The notes under the pieces are model-generated. The model saw only the letters and a program-made list of their open reading frames with translations. It had not been told where the DNA came from and did not search any database. Below are positions 1 to 5,120 of a stretch of DNA of 5,120 bases, piece by piece. The translations under genes were made by a program, and so were the position numbers. How positions within the stretch are numbered: the first letter of the stretch is position 1; the number at the start of each line of letters is the position of its first letter. Source of the stretch: Methylomarinum sp. (lineage in GTDB: Bacteria > Pseudomonadota > Gammaproteobacteria > Methylococcales > Methylomonadaceae); assembly GCA_013139755.1 (NCBI GenBank), contig WTAG01000283.1, forward strand, positions 1 through 5,120, given 5' to 3'.

Positions 1-791
1 ATACTCTTATTTTCCAGAAACAGACAAAATTTATCAGAACCAATACGGGCAAATAAATCACCTTGATCTGCTAATTTTCTTATAATTGACACCATATCAA
101 CCAGAAGCCTGTCACCTGTTTCAAAACCTTCAAGTTCATTAATTAAACTAAAGCGATCAACATCAATAAATAATAAGGCCCCATTCTGCTGCAGCATCTT
201 ACTTCGACCAAGAATAAACCTTAATTTGCGTTCAAAATTTTGACGATTTAATAAACTGGTTAATTCATCATGAACAACCAAATATTTTAATTTTGCGTCA
301 ATCACTTTTCTTTCAGCTAACTCATTAATTAAACGTTCTTCCTGCTTATGCCTAAGAAAACGCTCATGCTTAATATTTAACTGAAAACCGACAACAATCA
401 AAAATTCCGAATAATTCATGGGAAGCGAGATAAAATAATTTATACAGTTTGTATTCAAATCATAATGACCTCCCTCACATCCCACCTTACTTGTTTCTCT
501 AGACCCAAGAACAATAAATGGGATCACTGAATCACTATCATTACATGATAGTGTCATACACATTTCCGTCACCTGACATTGAGGCAAGGCTTCATTCACA
601 ATTATCAGGCCAACTTGCTCAGGATTATTGTAATAAGGTCTTAAAATCTCATAAATCTTACTACCATCCCTTGCAATCTTGATATTTACAAACCCTTGCT
701 TTTCAAGAAACAACTTTATCTCGGCAGCCAACTCGTCATCATTTTCAGCGATAATGATGACTTTCTCTTTTAAACGTTCACAAATAACCAT
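1..791 (-). CDS. Pseudo-receiver / degenerate GGDEF signalling protein, partial (C-terminus outside window)
   Basis: The frame is open from an ATG at 791 to the window edge and gives 263 residues without a stop. Residues 11-135 align with the CheY-like receiver fold, but every catalytic position is changed: Glu16/Asn17 replace the acidic pair, Asn66 the phospho-acceptor Asp, Gly96 the Thr/Ser and Leu123 the Lys before the conserved Pro124. A charged, probably helical linker (137-170) leads to a GGDEF domain that begins HDELTSLLNR (174-183) and keeps FIDVDRF (208-214). The signature is GSDKF (251-255), and the inhibitory RxxD site reads DQGD (242-245). From family knowledge, the altered signature and absent I-site resemble GGDEF domains that precede an EAL domain; that an EAL lies beyond the edge is inference. 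The protein probably does not respond to phosphorylation and may not make c-di-GMP. No good Shine-Dalgarno precedes the ATG; a TTG four codons upstream is an alternative. Family assignment is firm, activity is not. Confidence 0.85.
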   Translation of the reverse strand, partial: MVICERLKEKVIIIAENDDELAAEIKLFLEKQGFVNIKIARDGSKIYEILRPYYNNPEQVGLIIVNEALPQCQVTEMCMTLSCNDSDSVIPFIVLGSRETSKVGCEGGHYDLNTNCINYFISLPMNYSEFLIVVGFQLNIKHERFLRHKQEERLINELAERKVIDAKLKYLVVHDELTSLLNRQNFERKLRFILGRSKMLQQNGALLFIDVDRFSLINELEGFETGDRLLVDMVSIIRKLADQGDLFARIGSDKFCLFLENKS

Positions 792-844
792 ATAGCCAAC
801 CAAGCCCCATAAATTATTTTCTAACTAAAAACCAAATACCACTA

Positions 845-854
845 GCAAGCTTGC
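845..854. promoter_or_regulatory. Perfect 10-bp palindrome in divergent spacer
   Basis: GCAAGCTTGC is perfectly self-complementary and lies 54 bp upstream of the start of the minus-strand signalling gene. It could be a protein-binding site, but a palindrome this short may occur by chance. Its centre is 31 bp (about three helical turns) from the centre of the longer palindrome at 874-887. Confidence 0.25.
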
Positions 855-873
855 GGTGACATACAATACCAGC

Positions 874-887
874 TACAGTTAACTGTA
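874..887. promoter_or_regulatory. Perfect 14-bp palindrome, candidate operator between divergent genes
   Basis: TACAGTTAACTGTA is perfectly self-complementary over 14 bp. It sits 48 bp upstream of the HDOD ATG and 82 bp from the start of the divergent signalling gene, where a dimeric regulator could control one or both. A possible -10-like TACTAT at 904-909 would place the palindrome at the -35 region of the HDOD promoter; no convincing -35 hexamer is visible. The role as operator is inference. Confidence 0.35.
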
Positions 888-935
888 CTTTGAACACTTC
901 CTTTACTATAGACTGATTTCATTTTTTTGCTAGTT

Positions 936-1784
936 ATGCTAAATACTTCACAACAAGAACTATCAATCCCCGATCTATTTAAGGGTGACCTGCAATTAAC
1001 AGCACCCCCAAATGTCTATCTGGAGCTACAGAAAATAACTAGCAACCCAACCAAATCGTTAGCTGATGCAGCATTCATTATAGAAAAAGATGCAGCTCTC
1101 GCAATAAGGCTTTTAAAAATAGTTAACAGTGCCTTCTATGGATTCCCCTCAAAAATATCATCCATAGATAGAGCAATAAACCTTATTGGTATAAAAGAAC
1201 TACAAAACATCATCCTAAGCACAACAGCCATTGATAAATTTTCTAATTTACCCGGTGAACTTATTTCTATGCATGACTTTTGGGCACAAAATATCCGTTG
1301 CGCACTCATTGCACAAAAAATTGACCATCATCTCAACAAAGAGTTTTCAGATGCTATTTTTATCTGTGGCATATTACATAACATTGGACAATTAGTTTTT
1401 TTTTCTCGGATACCAGAACTGGCCAGAGAAACAAGCCTAAGGCTTCAAACACTAGACCATCCAACTGACCTTGGTGAAATACAGTGTGAAATAGATGTTA
1501 TTGGCTTTGATCATTTTCAAACAGGTGCCGCATTATGCAATCTATGGAAGCTCCCAGAGCTTATTACCGAAAGCATAAGACTGCACGCATACCCTGATAA
1601 TACCGGGCCTTACCATAAATTAGCATCCATCATAAGACTCGCCAACACCTGCAGTACGATTGATAGCAACTGTTGCGATGATGCTATTAACAACTTAGGT
1701 ATTTCTGCATTTGAAATCAGTACTATTATTGAAAGCACACATGAAGAATTTGAAGATATTTTTAAGGTTTTTTATCATGCTTAA
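936..1784 (+). CDS. HDOD-domain signalling protein
   Basis: This gene encodes a 282-residue protein that is almost entirely one HDOD domain (HD-related output domain), found in bacterial signal transduction proteins. The typical pattern is visible: a helical N-terminus after APPNVYLELQKI (23-34), the strongly conserved block LLKIVNSAFYGFPSKISSID (59-78) followed by AINLIG (80-85), FWAQNIRCALIAQKI (115-129), and GILHNIGQL (145-153). The last segment corresponds to the HD metal site but reads His-Asn, and HDOD proteins generally lack the full set of HD phosphohydrolase ligands, so a binding or scaffolding role is more likely than catalysis. There is no signal peptide or membrane segment, so it should be cytoplasmic. 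I chose ATG 936; an in-frame TTG at 927 would add three residues, and neither has a clear Shine-Dalgarno. It is divergent from the pseudo-receiver/GGDEF gene, which suggests a shared pathway. The exact function is unknown. Confidence 0.9.
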   Translation: MLNTSQQELSIPDLFKGDLQLTAPPNVYLELQKITSNPTKSLADAAFIIEKDAALAIRLLKIVNSAFYGFPSKISSIDRAINLIGIKELQNIILSTTAIDKFSNLPGELISMHDFWAQNIRCALIAQKIDHHLNKEFSDAIFICGILHNIGQLVFFSRIPELARETSLRLQTLDHPTDLGEIQCEIDVIGFDHFQTGAALCNLWKLPELITESIRLHAYPDNTGPYHKLASIIRLANTCSTIDSNCCDDAINNLGISAFEISTIIESTHEEFEDIFKVFYHA

Positions 1785-1794
1785 AAAAACCTTA
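1763..1794. terminator. AT-rich inverted repeat over the HDOD stop codon, weak terminator candidate
   Basis: An 11-bp perfect stem (1763-1773 with 1784-1794, TAAGGTTTTTT / AAAAAACCTTA) with a 10-base loop overlaps the TAA stop of the HDOD gene. It lies between convergent genes, where a bidirectional terminator would be expected. The stem has only two G-C pairs and no T-tract follows on the plus strand, so an intrinsic terminator is only a possibility. Confidence 0.3.
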
Positions 1795-1852
1795 GTTAAT
1801 TTAAAAACCCATTAATCTATACTTTCCCAGAGCTCATTCTCACACAAAAGAT

Positions 1853-1856
1853 TAAA
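1853..1856. repeat. Left copy of TAAA target-site duplication
   Basis: TAAA directly abuts the GGGC end of the element; the matching copy is at 2062-2065. Four bases can match by chance, but the position exactly at both inverted-repeat ends supports a duplication. Confidence 0.55.
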
Positions 1857-2061
1857 GGGCAGCTCTATTAATTCATGACGAACATCTATACAGTTAAAAT
1901 ATTCGATAACTTCGTGGACAACAGGGATGTGGGCGAGGGGCGTGAGCAAGGAGCGAAAGCTTTGAAAATCTTGTCAATAGCTTGCTATTAACTGCGATCT
2001 TCGCCTTGTTCTCAAAGATGTTAAGCGCATATCTGCTCAGACAGAATTAATAGAGACGCCC
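1857..2061. mobile_element. MITE-like non-autonomous element, 205 bp, with TIRs and 4-bp target duplication
   Basis: The left end GGGCAGCTCTATTAATTC (1857-1874) and the inverted right end GGGCGTCTCTATTAATTC (2044-2061) match at 16 of 18 positions. Both ends are flanked by TAAA (1853-1856 and 2062-2065), a probable target-site duplication. The interior encodes no transposase. It holds further inverted repeats: AACATCT (1881-1887) with AGATGTT (2016-2022), CAAGG-AG-CGAA (1947-1957) with TTCGCCTTG (2000-2008), and a central AATAGC-TT-GCTATT hairpin (1976-1989). These features fit a miniature inverted-repeat element mobilised in trans. The insertion falls in the stop codon of the phosphatase gene: TA comes from the target and G from the element. 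Removing the element and one TAAA copy restores TAA at the same position. I cannot assign the parent IS family from the ends alone. Confidence 0.7.
1976..1989. repeat. Central hairpin of the MITE-like element
   Basis: AATAGC and GCTATT are perfect 6-bp arms around a 2-base spacer. An outer imperfect stem (1947-1957 with 2000-2008, two-base bulge) encloses it, so the middle of the element could fold into an extended imperfect stem in DNA or RNA. Confidence 0.5.
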
Positions 2062-2810
2062 TAAAGGCATCTTACCCATTGCACAGTAATATTATCGCCT
2101 TTGCCATTTGCTCGTAGGTGAGCCATTTTAGCTACTTTTTTAAGCTGATCTAGACCACTGTGTGGAGAGGACAGTTGTAACAAGTCTTTTTCTTTAATAT
2201 ACTCCCAAAAACCATCGGAACATAATATAAAAGTCTCTCCTTTTTCTACGGGCGGGTAAATATTAACTTCGGCAGAATGATTTTTCTTAATGTTAATACT
2301 TTGTGTCAGCTGGTTCTGCTCTGGATGCAGGCCCATTTCACCTTCAGTTATTTTACCTTCGTCCAATTGTTTTTGTATTAAAGAGTGGTCTTTTGTCCGC
2401 CATAATACTTGCTTATCATTTAAACGATATAGACGAGAATCACCACAATGAGCGGTTACTGTGACATTATCATCCACGTACAAAACCACACAGGTTGTAT
2501 GCGCATCAATTGCTTCTGCATCTTCTAAAAACATCACTCGCATATCGTCAACAGCCGCATCTATCCAGTCCTCCATAACCGTTTTTACATTCTGCGTTGA
2601 ATCTTGCAATAACTGATGATAGAAAGGAGCCAACTTAAACAAGCCCTGACAAAAAAATTGCGCTGCCTTTTCACCGCCATAATGACCGCCCAAACCATCA
2701 GCAACAACAAACAATCCATATTCACTATTGACCCTGTGCGCCATACAGTCTTGATTGATTGCTCTGTCACCTATTGATGTTAACTGATAATATTTCAGTT
2801 GATTATTCAC
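2061..2810 (-). CDS. PP2C-family (PPM) Ser/Thr protein phosphatase
   Basis: The 249-residue protein is a single-domain, cytoplasmic, metal-dependent PP2C phosphatase of the Stp1/PrpC type, which removes phosphate from Ser or Thr of target proteins. The motifs occur in order: GDRAINQD (14-21), VVADGLGGHYGGEKAA (35-50), GDSRLYRL (123-130), TKDHS (139-143), LCSDGFWEYI (196-205) and GKGDNITV (236-243). The expected metal-binding acidic residues Asp21, Asp38, Asp199 and Asp239 are all present, so it should be active. The start is GTG at 2810, three bases after the pdxJ stop, with an AGG Shine-Dalgarno (2818-2820) seven bases upstream, which implies cotranscription and coupled translation with pdxJ. 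In E. coli acpS occupies this place. The TAG stop is formed at the junction with the MITE-like element. No partner kinase is visible in the window, so the substrate is unknown. Confidence 0.93.
   Translation of the reverse strand: MNNQLKYYQLTSIGDRAINQDCMAHRVNSEYGLFVVADGLGGHYGGEKAAQFFCQGLFKLAPFYHQLLQDSTQNVKTVMEDWIDAAVDDMRVMFLEDAEAIDAHTTCVVLYVDDNVTVTAHCGDSRLYRLNDKQVLWRTKDHSLIQKQLDEGKITEGEMGLHPEQNQLTQSINIKKNHSAEVNIYPPVEKGETFILCSDGFWEYIKEKDLLQLSSPHSGLDQLKKVAKMAHLRANGKGDNITVQWVRCL
2062..2065. repeat. Right copy of TAAA target-site duplication
   Basis: TAAA directly follows the GCCC end of the element and overlaps the last sense codon and stop codon of the phosphatase gene on the minus strand. It pairs with the copy at 1853-1856. 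Confidence 0.55.
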
Positions 2811-2813
2811 CTA

Positions 2814-3557
2814 TCAGCCTGCTGCCCGGCTATCTTTCATAACCCTTTTTAAATCTCTAACTGTTTGATCTAATCCTGAGAATACTGCTTGTGCAATAAT
2901 TGAATGACCAATATTTAACTCAACTATTTCAGGGATTCTACAAATTGCATCAACATTATGAAAATGCAGCCCATGCCCAGCATTAACCTGCAAACCTAAG
3001 CTATGCGCATATTCAGCGGCCTTTTTAACTCGCTCGAGCTCTTGCTTTTGTTGTTGACTATTCTCTGCATCAGCATAGCATCCGGTATGCAGTTCTATAA
3101 CAGGCGCTCCAGCCTTAACCGCGGCATCAATTTGTTTGAATTCAGGATCAATAAACAATGAGACTTCAATACCTGCATCTGCCAACGTTTGACAAGCATT
3201 CAGCATTCGTTCTGGGTTGCCTGCTACATCCAAGCCTCCCTCTGTTGTAAGCTCGGCTCTTTTCTCGGGAACTAAACAACATGCCGCAGGTTTTACATCA
3301 GTTGCAATGCCGATCATTTCATCGGTAACAGCCATTTCTAAATTTAAGCGGGTATGCAACATATCCTTTAATAAATATATATCTCTATCCTGAATATGGC
3401 GACGATCTTCCCTTAAATGCGCTGTTATTCCATCTGCTCCAGCTTGTTCTGCTACTAATGCAGCTTGAACAGGATCAGGGTAACTGGTGCCTCTTGCTTG
3501 GCACAATGTGGCAACATGATCTATATTGACCCCTAATAAAATAATTTGTTTTTTCAT
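2814..3557 (-). CDS. pdxJ: Pyridoxine 5'-phosphate synthase PdxJ
   Basis: PdxJ condenses 1-deoxy-D-xylulose 5-phosphate with 3-amino-2-oxopropyl phosphate to form pyridoxine 5'-phosphate, the last ring-closing step of the DXP-dependent vitamin B6 pathway in the cytoplasm. The 247 residues have the expected TIM-barrel length and family segments: [12 protein letters not shown] (7-18), [11 protein letters not shown] (44-54), NLEMAVT (72-78), LVPEKR (95-100), [10 protein letters not shown] (104-113), [10 protein letters not shown] (155-164) and VNAGHG (191-196). By alignment with the E. coli enzyme, the catalytic residues are His47, Glu74 and His195; Arg22, Arg49, His54 and Thr104 of the substrate sites are also kept. 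One odd change is Cys19, where I expect a conserved Arg (E. coli Arg17). The ATG overlaps the recO stop as ATGA, and no Shine-Dalgarno is evident, which suggests translational coupling to recO. Confidence 0.97.
   Translation of the reverse strand: MKKQIILLGVNIDHVATLCQARGTSYPDPVQAALVAEQAGADGITAHLREDRRHIQDRDIYLLKDMLHTRLNLEMAVTDEMIGIATDVKPAACCLVPEKRAELTTEGGLDVAGNPERMLNACQTLADAGIEVSLFIDPEFKQIDAAVKAGAPVIELHTGCYADAENSQQQKQELERVKKAAEYAHSLGLQVNAGHGLHFHNVDAICRIPEIVELNIGHSIIAQAVFSGLDQTVRDLKRVMKDSRAAG
2818..2821 (-). promoter_or_regulatory. Ribosome binding site supporting the GTG start of the phosphatase
   Basis: CAGG on the minus strand, inside the last codons of pdxJ, lies seven bases before the GTG at 2810. 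It supports this non-ATG start, which also places the conserved GDRAINQD motif at the usual distance from the N-terminus. Confidence 0.55.
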
Positions 3558-4273
3558 AGTTGTTTTATTATTTTAGCCAGGACAGCTCGACTCTTAAGTG
3601 CTTTGCCCTGTAATTGAAAATCGATAATGCGTCTCATCAAGTGCTTGGCTTCAGATAACCCTTGCTTCCCCAAGGGCTCCCTAGCCGCTAAAGCGAATAA
3701 TGTTTCACCACAAACATAACCTTTTATGCTTTCTAGCATACCCACTTCACCACTAAAATAATATTTTATGGATGGTTGGACTAGATCACCTGTATCGGCA
3801 TTGAATGTTAACTGAACCCCATACCCTATGTGTTCCAGCAAATTAAGCTCAAAGAATCGCAATATTTCTTCAGTCTCTGTTGCATTCGCCAACCGAGTTA
3901 AACATTGATGATATTCAGCAAATACCTCAGGATGAGGATCGTGCTTATGTAAAAAATAGCGGATTAATTCATTGATATAAAAACTGCAATATAAAGAAAG
4001 CCCTGTTAACTTTATTGGTGCCGAGTCTAGCTCAACATGCATCAACAGTTTTAGCTCATTTTTACCTGCATAGGATAATTTTAAAGCAGAAAAGGCAAGC
4101 AGCAGTCCAGCTGTTTTAGACTTTTTCTTCCTTACACCTCTGGCAAGAATAGATACAATGCCAAAATCCCGCGTTAACACATCGATAATTAAACTACTTT
4201 CACGGTATTTTCTGTGTTGCAAGATATAAGCGGGTTGTAATAGAACGTTTGATTGATCCAACTTATCCGCCAT
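3554..4273 (-). CDS. recO: DNA repair protein RecO
   Basis: RecO is the recombination mediator that, with RecR and RecF, loads RecA onto SSB-coated single-stranded DNA and anneals complementary strands during gap repair. The 239 residues match the family's usual length (about 240). The N-terminal OB-fold is recognisable in [20 protein letters not shown] (15-34) followed by [18 protein letters not shown]. The helical part includes [17 protein letters not shown] and the [13 protein letters not shown] segment, and the protein ends in the typical [14 protein letters not shown]. No zinc-binding cysteine cluster is present, as in the E. coli type. The gene lies downstream of era and overlaps pdxJ by four bases, the standard operon order. 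No Shine-Dalgarno precedes the ATG, and 216 bp of repeat-rich DNA separate it from era, so it may have its own promoter. Confidence 0.95.
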   Translation of the reverse strand: MADKLDQSNVLLQPAYILQHRKYRESSLIIDVLTRDFGIVSILARGVRKKKSKTAGLLLAFSALKLSYAGKNELKLLMHVELDSAPIKLTGLSLYCSFYINELIRYFLHKHDPHPEVFAEYHQCLTRLANATETEEILRFFELNLLEHIGYGVQLTFNADTGDLVQPSIKYYFSGEVGMLESIKGYVCGETLFALAAREPLGKQGLSEAKHLMRRIIDFQLQGKALKSRAVLAKIIKQL

Positions 4274-4299
4274 TATTGAATAAAAAATGCTCAGTCATT

Positions 4300-4329
4300 A
4301 TTGTAGTGACGGTTATTTTGATAGAACAA
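4300..4329 (-). promoter_or_regulatory. Possible sigma-70-type promoter for recO-pdxJ-phosphatase
   Basis: On the minus strand TTGTTC (4324-4329) and TACAAT (4300-4305) are spaced by 18 bp, matching the consensus at 3 of 6 and 5 of 6 positions. Transcription would begin about 20 bases before the recO ATG. The weak -35 in AT-rich DNA makes this tentative, but a promoter here would let the three genes be expressed independently of era. Confidence 0.3.
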
Positions 4330-4403
4330 ATTTAGTCTACTAAGATAGCGTAACTCGTTCCATAGCGGACTGAAGTCCGCTCTACTTTACGGAGCAAAAT
4401 AAC
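4312..4403. repeat. 9-bp inverted repeat pair GTTATTTTG / CAAAATAAC
   Basis: GTTATTTTG (4312-4320) is perfectly complementary in inverse to CAAAATAAC (4395-4403). The pair encloses the left arm and central hairpin of the neighbouring nested repeat but not its right arm, so the two pairings would compete if the region folds as RNA. Confidence 0.4.
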
Positions 4404-4422
4404 ATTGACGCTATTGTAGACT
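4334..4422. repeat. Nested inverted-repeat element between era and recO
   Basis: The outer arms are AGTCTAC (4334-4340) with GTAGACT (4416-4422), and just inside them ATAGCGT (4345-4351) with ACGCTAT (4408-4414), interrupted by four bases on the left and one on the right. At the centre is a GC-rich hairpin, AGCGGACT-GA-AGTCCGCT (4364-4381). A further AGTCTAC copy at 4443-4449 can pair with the right outer arm over eight bases (4415-4422 with 4443-4450). There is no coding potential. The layout resembles a small dispersed intergenic repeat (REP- or MITE-like); no target duplication is clear at its edges. Confidence 0.55.
4364..4381. repeat. GC-rich REP-like hairpin
   Basis: Perfect 8-bp arms AGCGGACT and AGTCCGCT around GA form a stable stem-loop in otherwise AT-rich DNA. 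No T-tract follows directly on either strand, so it is not a standard intrinsic terminator. It may act in RNA processing or stability between era and recO, or be the core of a dispersed repeat. Confidence 0.6.
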
Positions 4423-4489
4423 TGATTGAGGTAATAAAACCCAGTCTACACAGACAAATCTAAAGCCCCTCACCCAAAAGATACCTTAC

Positions 4490-5120
4490 TTAGTCAGCAT
4501 CCATAAACCCTAAGCTTTGTAATGCACGTTCACTGTTGGCCCAACCTTTTTTCACTTTAACCCAAAGCTGTAAATACACTTTATTACCAATCAGGGTTTC
4601 GATATCTTTTCTGGCATCAGAGCCTACTTTTTTAAGCATTTCGCCTTGCTTACCAATAACTATATTTTTCTGAGAGCTACGTTCCACCCAAATAACAGCA
4701 TAAATTTTGGTGACATGATCCAGCTCTTCATACTTTTCAATTTCTACCGTCAATGAATAGGGAAGCTCATCCCCTAATCTCCGCGTTAACTTTTCTCTGA
4801 CAATTTCTGCCGCCAAAAAACGCTCGGGACGATCAGTAACTTGATCTTCTGGGTAAATCAAATCACCTTCGGGCAAGTTTTCCATTAAAACATTTTCTAA
4901 TCTGTCTAGATTAGTTCGTTTTAAAGCCGAAATAGGCAACATAGCTTTAAAAGGAAATCTTTTTTGTGCTTCTGCAAAAAAAGCCAAAATTGCATCTTTA
5001 TCCTTCACTTTATCCACTTTATTAGCGGCTAAAATAACCGGAAGCCCTGCTCTTTCAAGTTTATCAAAGATCACCTCATCATATTCATGCCAAGACAATC
5101 CATCAATTAACCAAACAACG
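4490..5120 (-). CDS. era: GTPase Era, partial (N-terminus outside window)
   Basis: Era is an essential membrane-associated GTPase that binds the 3' end of 16S rRNA and assists 30S subunit maturation. The visible 209 residues, about two thirds of the usual 300, start in the G domain (VVWLIDGLSWHEYDE) and include the G4 motif AANKVDK and the G5 segment PISALKRTN. The P-loop, switch regions and G3 lie beyond the edge. The linker PEDQVTDRPERF and AAEIVREKL leads to the C-terminal KH RNA-binding domain with IVIGKQGEMLKKVG and ARKDIE, ending LWVKVKKGWANSERALQSLG, as in E. coli. The frame stays open to the window end, so the gene starts further upstream, where rnc is expected. It heads the minus-strand operon and ends 216 bp before recO. 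Confidence 0.96.
   Translation of the reverse strand, partial: VVWLIDGLSWHEYDEVIFDKLERAGLPVILAANKVDKVKDKDAILAFFAEAQKRFPFKAMLPISALKRTNLDRLENVLMENLPEGDLIYPEDQVTDRPERFLAAEIVREKLTRRLGDELPYSLTVEIEKYEELDHVTKIYAVIWVERSSQKNIVIGKQGEMLKKVGSDARKDIETLIGNKVYLQLWVKVKKGWANSERALQSLGFMDAD

Noticed and set aside
808..810. Minus-strand ATG at 810 as start of the receiver/GGDEF gene
   Set aside because: It is in a different frame and meets a TGA after ten codons.
1785..1852. Small gene between the HDOD gene and the mobile element
   Set aside because: No start codon with a ribosome binding site and no open frame of useful length confined to this stretch is visible.
2011..2060. Intrinsic terminator just after the phosphatase stop
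   Set aside because: Only short TCTG/CAGA pairing is seen (around 2032-2045) and no T-tract follows on the minus strand; the sequence belongs to the mobile element.
2585..2770. 61-residue minus-strand open frame
   Set aside because: It lies wholly inside the phosphatase gene in another frame and shows no family motif, while the phosphatase frame carries all expected motifs.
4334..4449. CRISPR-like repeats from the three AGTCTAC copies
   Set aside because: The copies are 7-8 bases long, in alternating orientation and unevenly spaced, which fits inverted-repeat arms rather than a CRISPR array.
4490..5098. Era starting at TTG 5098 as a complete 202-residue protein
   Set aside because: The frame stays open with Era-like residues (VVWLIDG) to the window end, and the P-loop is missing, so this is an internal TTG of a truncated gene.

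Overview
The window looks like chromosomal DNA of an AT-rich gammaproteobacterium. The main evidence is the order era-recO-pdxJ on the minus strand, which is the core of the enterobacterial rnc-era-recO-pdxJ-acpS operon, and the close match of all three proteins to the Escherichia coli versions as I remember them. The base composition and the number of c-di-GMP-type signalling proteins would suit a free-living or aquatic lineage (for example methanotroph or sulfur-oxidiser relatives). The genus cannot be fixed from the sequence alone.

Layout. Positions 1-791 (minus) hold the N-terminal 263 residues of a signalling protein: a receiver-like domain that has lost all its catalytic residues, a helical linker, and a GGDEF domain with a degenerate signature (GSDKF). 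Its C-terminus, possibly an EAL domain, lies outside the window. A 144-bp divergent spacer with two perfect palindromes (845-854 and 874-887) separates it from an HDOD-domain protein at 936-1784 (plus). From 1785 to 2060 there is no ordinary gene. Most of this gap is a 205-bp MITE-like element (1857-2061) with 18-bp imperfect terminal inverted repeats and a 4-bp TAAA duplication. It is inserted exactly in the stop codon of the next gene.

The minus-strand operon fills the rest. Era (4490-5120, N-terminus cut off by the window edge) is followed by a 216-bp spacer full of nested inverted repeats, then recO (3554-4273), pdxJ (2814-3557, overlapping recO by ATGA) and a PP2C-family Ser/Thr phosphatase (2061-2810, GTG start 3 bp after pdxJ). 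In the E. coli arrangement acpS follows pdxJ; here the phosphatase takes that place.

How the genes relate. Era (ribosome assembly GTPase), RecO (RecFOR recombination mediator) and PdxJ (vitamin B6 synthesis) are functionally unrelated housekeeping genes kept together by an old operon. The phosphatase is tightly coupled to them but should act in Ser/Thr phospho-signalling. The divergent pseudo-receiver/GGDEF and HDOD pair looks like a small regulatory module. The most unusual features are the doubly degenerate signalling protein, the MITE that landed in a stop codon and remade it, and the inverted-repeat cluster between era and recO.
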